Below, piece by piece: positions 23,827 to 25,962 of a DNA stretch of 25,962 bases. The position numbers were made by a program, and so were the translations under genes. Where the stretch lies: contig JAICVC010000008.1 of the NCBI GenBank assembly GCA_025935515.1, positions 1 through 25,962 of the forward strand. The letters are read 5' to 3'. This DNA comes from Sphingomonas sp. Lineage in GTDB: Bacteria; Pseudomonadota; Alphaproteobacteria; Sphingomonadales; Sphingomonadaceae. Position 1 is the stretch's first letter; the number at the start of each line of letters is the position of its first letter. A model generated the notes under the pieces. That model was not told the DNA's origin, made no database searches, and saw only the letters and a program-made list of their open reading frames with translations.

Positions 23827-23912
23827 CGTCGTTGCGAGCGGAGCGAAGCAATCCAGCCGCGGCACTGGATTGCCGCGTCCCCTCGATCAAGTCGAGGGTC
23901 CTCGCAATGACG
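23827..23912. repeat. Palindromic intergenic repeat, CGTCGTTGCGAG...CTCGCAATGACG
   Basis: An 86-bp element has 12-bp terminal inverted arms (23827-23838 with 23901-23912, one mismatch). Inside are two perfect hairpins: CAATCCAG/CTGGATTG (23849-23856 with 23865-23872) and CCCTCGA-TCAAG-TCGAGGG (23880-23898). It fills the gap between the PHA-system gene stop and the fprA-type gene's ribosome site, and shares termini and the GATCAAGTC core with 9815-9894. Confidence 0.75.
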
Positions 23913-23914
23913 AA

Positions 23915-24232
23915 TTAGGATTTCGAATGATCCTCCAGCAGGACGCTGCCCTTCTGCTGAAGCGCGCCCTGGATGATCCCCGAGAACATGCCGAGCATGC
24001 CGGGCAGCAGCACCTTGAGGTGCACGCTTTTGTCCTTGACGTCGATCGTCGCCCGGACACTTTGCCCCATGGCGGCAACGTCCAGGTTGAGCTGGTCGCC
24101 GGTCCAGCCCGACTGCACCTGCGCCCCGCCGGGAATGTGCTCCTCAAGCTTGTCGATGTTGTTGGCGATGCGGCGGCGCGCCTCGTCCTTGCCGAGGCTA
24201 TGAGGCAGGTCGACGTCGATGGGCTGAGTCAT
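23915..24232 (-). CDS. Polyhydroxyalkanoic acid system family protein
   Basis: This is a 105-residue protein of the PHA-granule-region family. Typical elements are DLPHSLGKDEARRRIANNID (about 8-27), then SGWTGDQLNLDVAAMGQSV, DVKDKSVHLKVLLPGMLGMF and a C-terminal IIQGALQQKGSVLL. Members are small soluble proteins, often near PHA genes and sometimes not, and their exact role is unclear; the fold resembles START/SRPBCC-like anti-parallel sheets. No phaC or phasin gene is visible here. It is divergent from the M15-like peptidase gene, with 62 bp between starts. The downstream gap to the reductase gene consists almost wholly of a palindromic repeat. Confidence 0.88.
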   Translation of the reverse strand: MTQPIDVDLPHSLGKDEARRRIANNIDKLEEHIPGGAQVQSGWTGDQLNLDVAAMGQSVRATIDVKDKSVHLKVLLPGMLGMFSGIIQGALQQKGSVLLEDHSKS

Positions 24233-24294
24233 ATTTGCGATGTCGCCCGGCGTTCAGCGCTTTTCAAGATTCGAGGGCGGAGTATCATCGCGCC

Positions 24295-25158
24295 ATGCGC
24301 GCGCTCGCTTCAGCCTTGCTTCTCGTAGCCGCTCCCGCAGGAGCGCAGACCACGCCCGCTGCAGCGCCGATCGCATCGACAATGCCGCCGCCTGTCTGGG
24401 ATCCGGCTTCCGCTTACATCACCGCGGGCCAGGACGAACCCGGCTACCGTTCCTGGTATCTCGCCGCCCCGTGGCGGGCGACGCAGGTGAAGGCGTTCAA
24501 CGAGTATCTGGCCAGCGCCGAGGTTTCCGGAATCGTCCCCACCTGGCAGCTGCTGCGCACGGCGACGTCGTGGAAGAATTGCGGCGGCCAGCCGTTCGAG
24601 GTGCCGCCGACGACCGAATGGCCGCACATGATCCAGACTCTGCGCTACATCCGCGACTACGTCATCCCGAGCGTCGGCCCGGTCGAGCCGGTGTCGGTCT
24701 ATCGCAATCCTATCCTGAACGTCTGCGCGGGCGGGGCGCCGGAGAGCGCCCACAAGCTCGATTCGGCGGTCGACCTCGTGCCGCTGCGGCCAACCGACCG
24801 AGTGACGCTGATGCGGACGTTGTGCGGAGTCCACTCCGCCCACGGCGCTGCCTACAAGACGGGTCTCGGTTTCTACGCCTACCTCCGCTTCCACGTCGAC
24901 AGCACCAAGTTCCGGCGGTGGAACATGGACCCCGCGGTGGCTGCCGATTGCCCGCCGATCGTGCACCCCGAGGACGTCGCCAGCGTCGGCCAGCCCCTTC
25001 CGGCACAAGCGCCGAGTGCCGCAAGTCCCGCTCCAGCGATGCCGACCGCGCCTCCCGTCGCCTCGCCGGCAGCGCCTTCGGTCGCTTCGCCCACGGTGGC
25101 TACGCCTCCGGTGGCCGCGCCAGTGCACCCGCCCGAACGAGGACAGCCGCAGAGCTAG
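24295..25158 (+). CDS. Secreted M15-like zinc peptidase (D-Ala-D-Ala carboxypeptidase-like)
   Basis: This 287-residue exported protein has a signal peptide (MRALASALLLVAAPAGAQ, cleavage near residue 18). The peptidase domain spans about 50-220. Its zinc site is visible as H153 and D160 in SAHKLDSAVDLVP and H200 in LRFHVDS, the M15A pattern (HxxxxxxD...H). TLRYIRDYVIPSVGPVEPVS and VYRNPILNVCAGG are also typical. Such enzymes trim peptidoglycan stem peptides. The last 55 residues are low-complexity Pro/Ala/Ser/Val-rich, probably an unstructured tail. The ATG at 24295 is the first with a signal peptide; the frame is open 60 bases further upstream. clpB lies downstream, but a separate promoter is visible there. 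Confidence 0.87.
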   Translation: MRALASALLLVAAPAGAQTTPAAAPIASTMPPPVWDPASAYITAGQDEPGYRSWYLAAPWRATQVKAFNEYLASAEVSGIVPTWQLLRTATSWKNCGGQPFEVPPTTEWPHMIQTLRYIRDYVIPSVGPVEPVSVYRNPILNVCAGGAPESAHKLDSAVDLVPLRPTDRVTLMRTLCGVHSAHGAAYKTGLGFYAYLRFHVDSTKFRRWNMDPAVAADCPPIVHPEDVASVGQPLPAQAPSAASPAPAMPTAPPVASPAAPSVASPTVATPPVAAPVHPPERGQPQS

Positions 25159-25162
25159 AAGG

Positions 25163-25191
25163 CTTGTGTTGCCGATGCGCAACACCAATAT
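25163..25191 (+). promoter_or_regulatory. Sigma32-like promoter of clpB
   Basis: CTTG (25163-25166) and CCAATAT (25185-25191) are separated by 18 bases. This is close to the alphaproteobacterial RpoH pattern CTTG-N17/18-CYTATNT, with one mismatch in the -10. The clpB start is 30 bp after the -10, a fitting leader length. A perfect inverted repeat (GTGTTGC/GCAACAC, 25166-25185) spans the spacer. Confidence 0.62.
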
Positions 25192-25220
25192 CGGCCCCAA
25201 GCAAGAGGGGTTAGACTCAC

Positions 25221-25962
<742 letters not shown>

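Overview
This window reads as a GC-rich alphaproteobacterial chromosome segment, most likely from the Sphingomonadales. The basis is strong G/C bias at third codon positions, tight gene packing, the style of the very small proteins and intergenic palindromes, and the gene set itself. Taxonomy is inferred from memory of families, not from a search. No phage, transposase, CRISPR array or plasmid gene was seen.

Left part (1-9750). A truncated PAS-GGDEF-EAL protein enters from the left edge. A SnoaL/NTF2-like protein follows, then a leftward tyrosine/homogentisate block: hmgA and fahA overlap by 4 bp (GTGA), and an ETHE1-type persulfide dioxygenase lies 43 bp downstream. Next come a one-helix mini membrane protein with a strong hairpin behind it, a lipoprotein, a KTSC-domain protein, an EamA exporter, a low-specificity threonine aldolase, tRNA-Thr(GGT), three tiny proteins, and a cupin/VOC pair coupled by ATGA.

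Middle (9750-17932). A three-domain aminopeptidase P (M24B) is followed by a lower-GC VOC dioxygenase-like gene. That gene is flanked on both sides by related hairpin repeats whose stems covary. A rightward five-gene run follows: oligopeptidase B (ptrB), a 4HBT thioesterase, maleylacetoacetate isomerase (maiA), a class II aldolase/adducin protein and an FMN alpha-hydroxy-acid oxidase. All junctions overlap or are at most 9 bp apart. maiA performs the step between HmgA and FahA, so the homogentisate pathway is split over two operons about 11 kb apart.

Right part (17917-25962). A leftward three-gene operon encodes a predicted outer-membrane beta-barrel, a secreted cupredoxin-like protein with a plausible type-1 copper ligand set, and a two-TM HAMP-GGDEF-EAL c-di-GMP enzyme. 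This is the best candidate here for an under-described system, possibly envelope or metal sensing linked to c-di-GMP. Beyond it lie tRNA-Pro(CGG), a ferredoxin-NADP reductase, a palindromic repeat filling an intergenic gap, a PHA-system protein, an M15-like secreted peptidase, and the start of clpB behind a sigma32-like promoter.

Two convergent gene pairs share a CTAG tetranucleotide as their two overlapping TAG stops. Four same-strand junctions use ATGA/GTGA overlaps.
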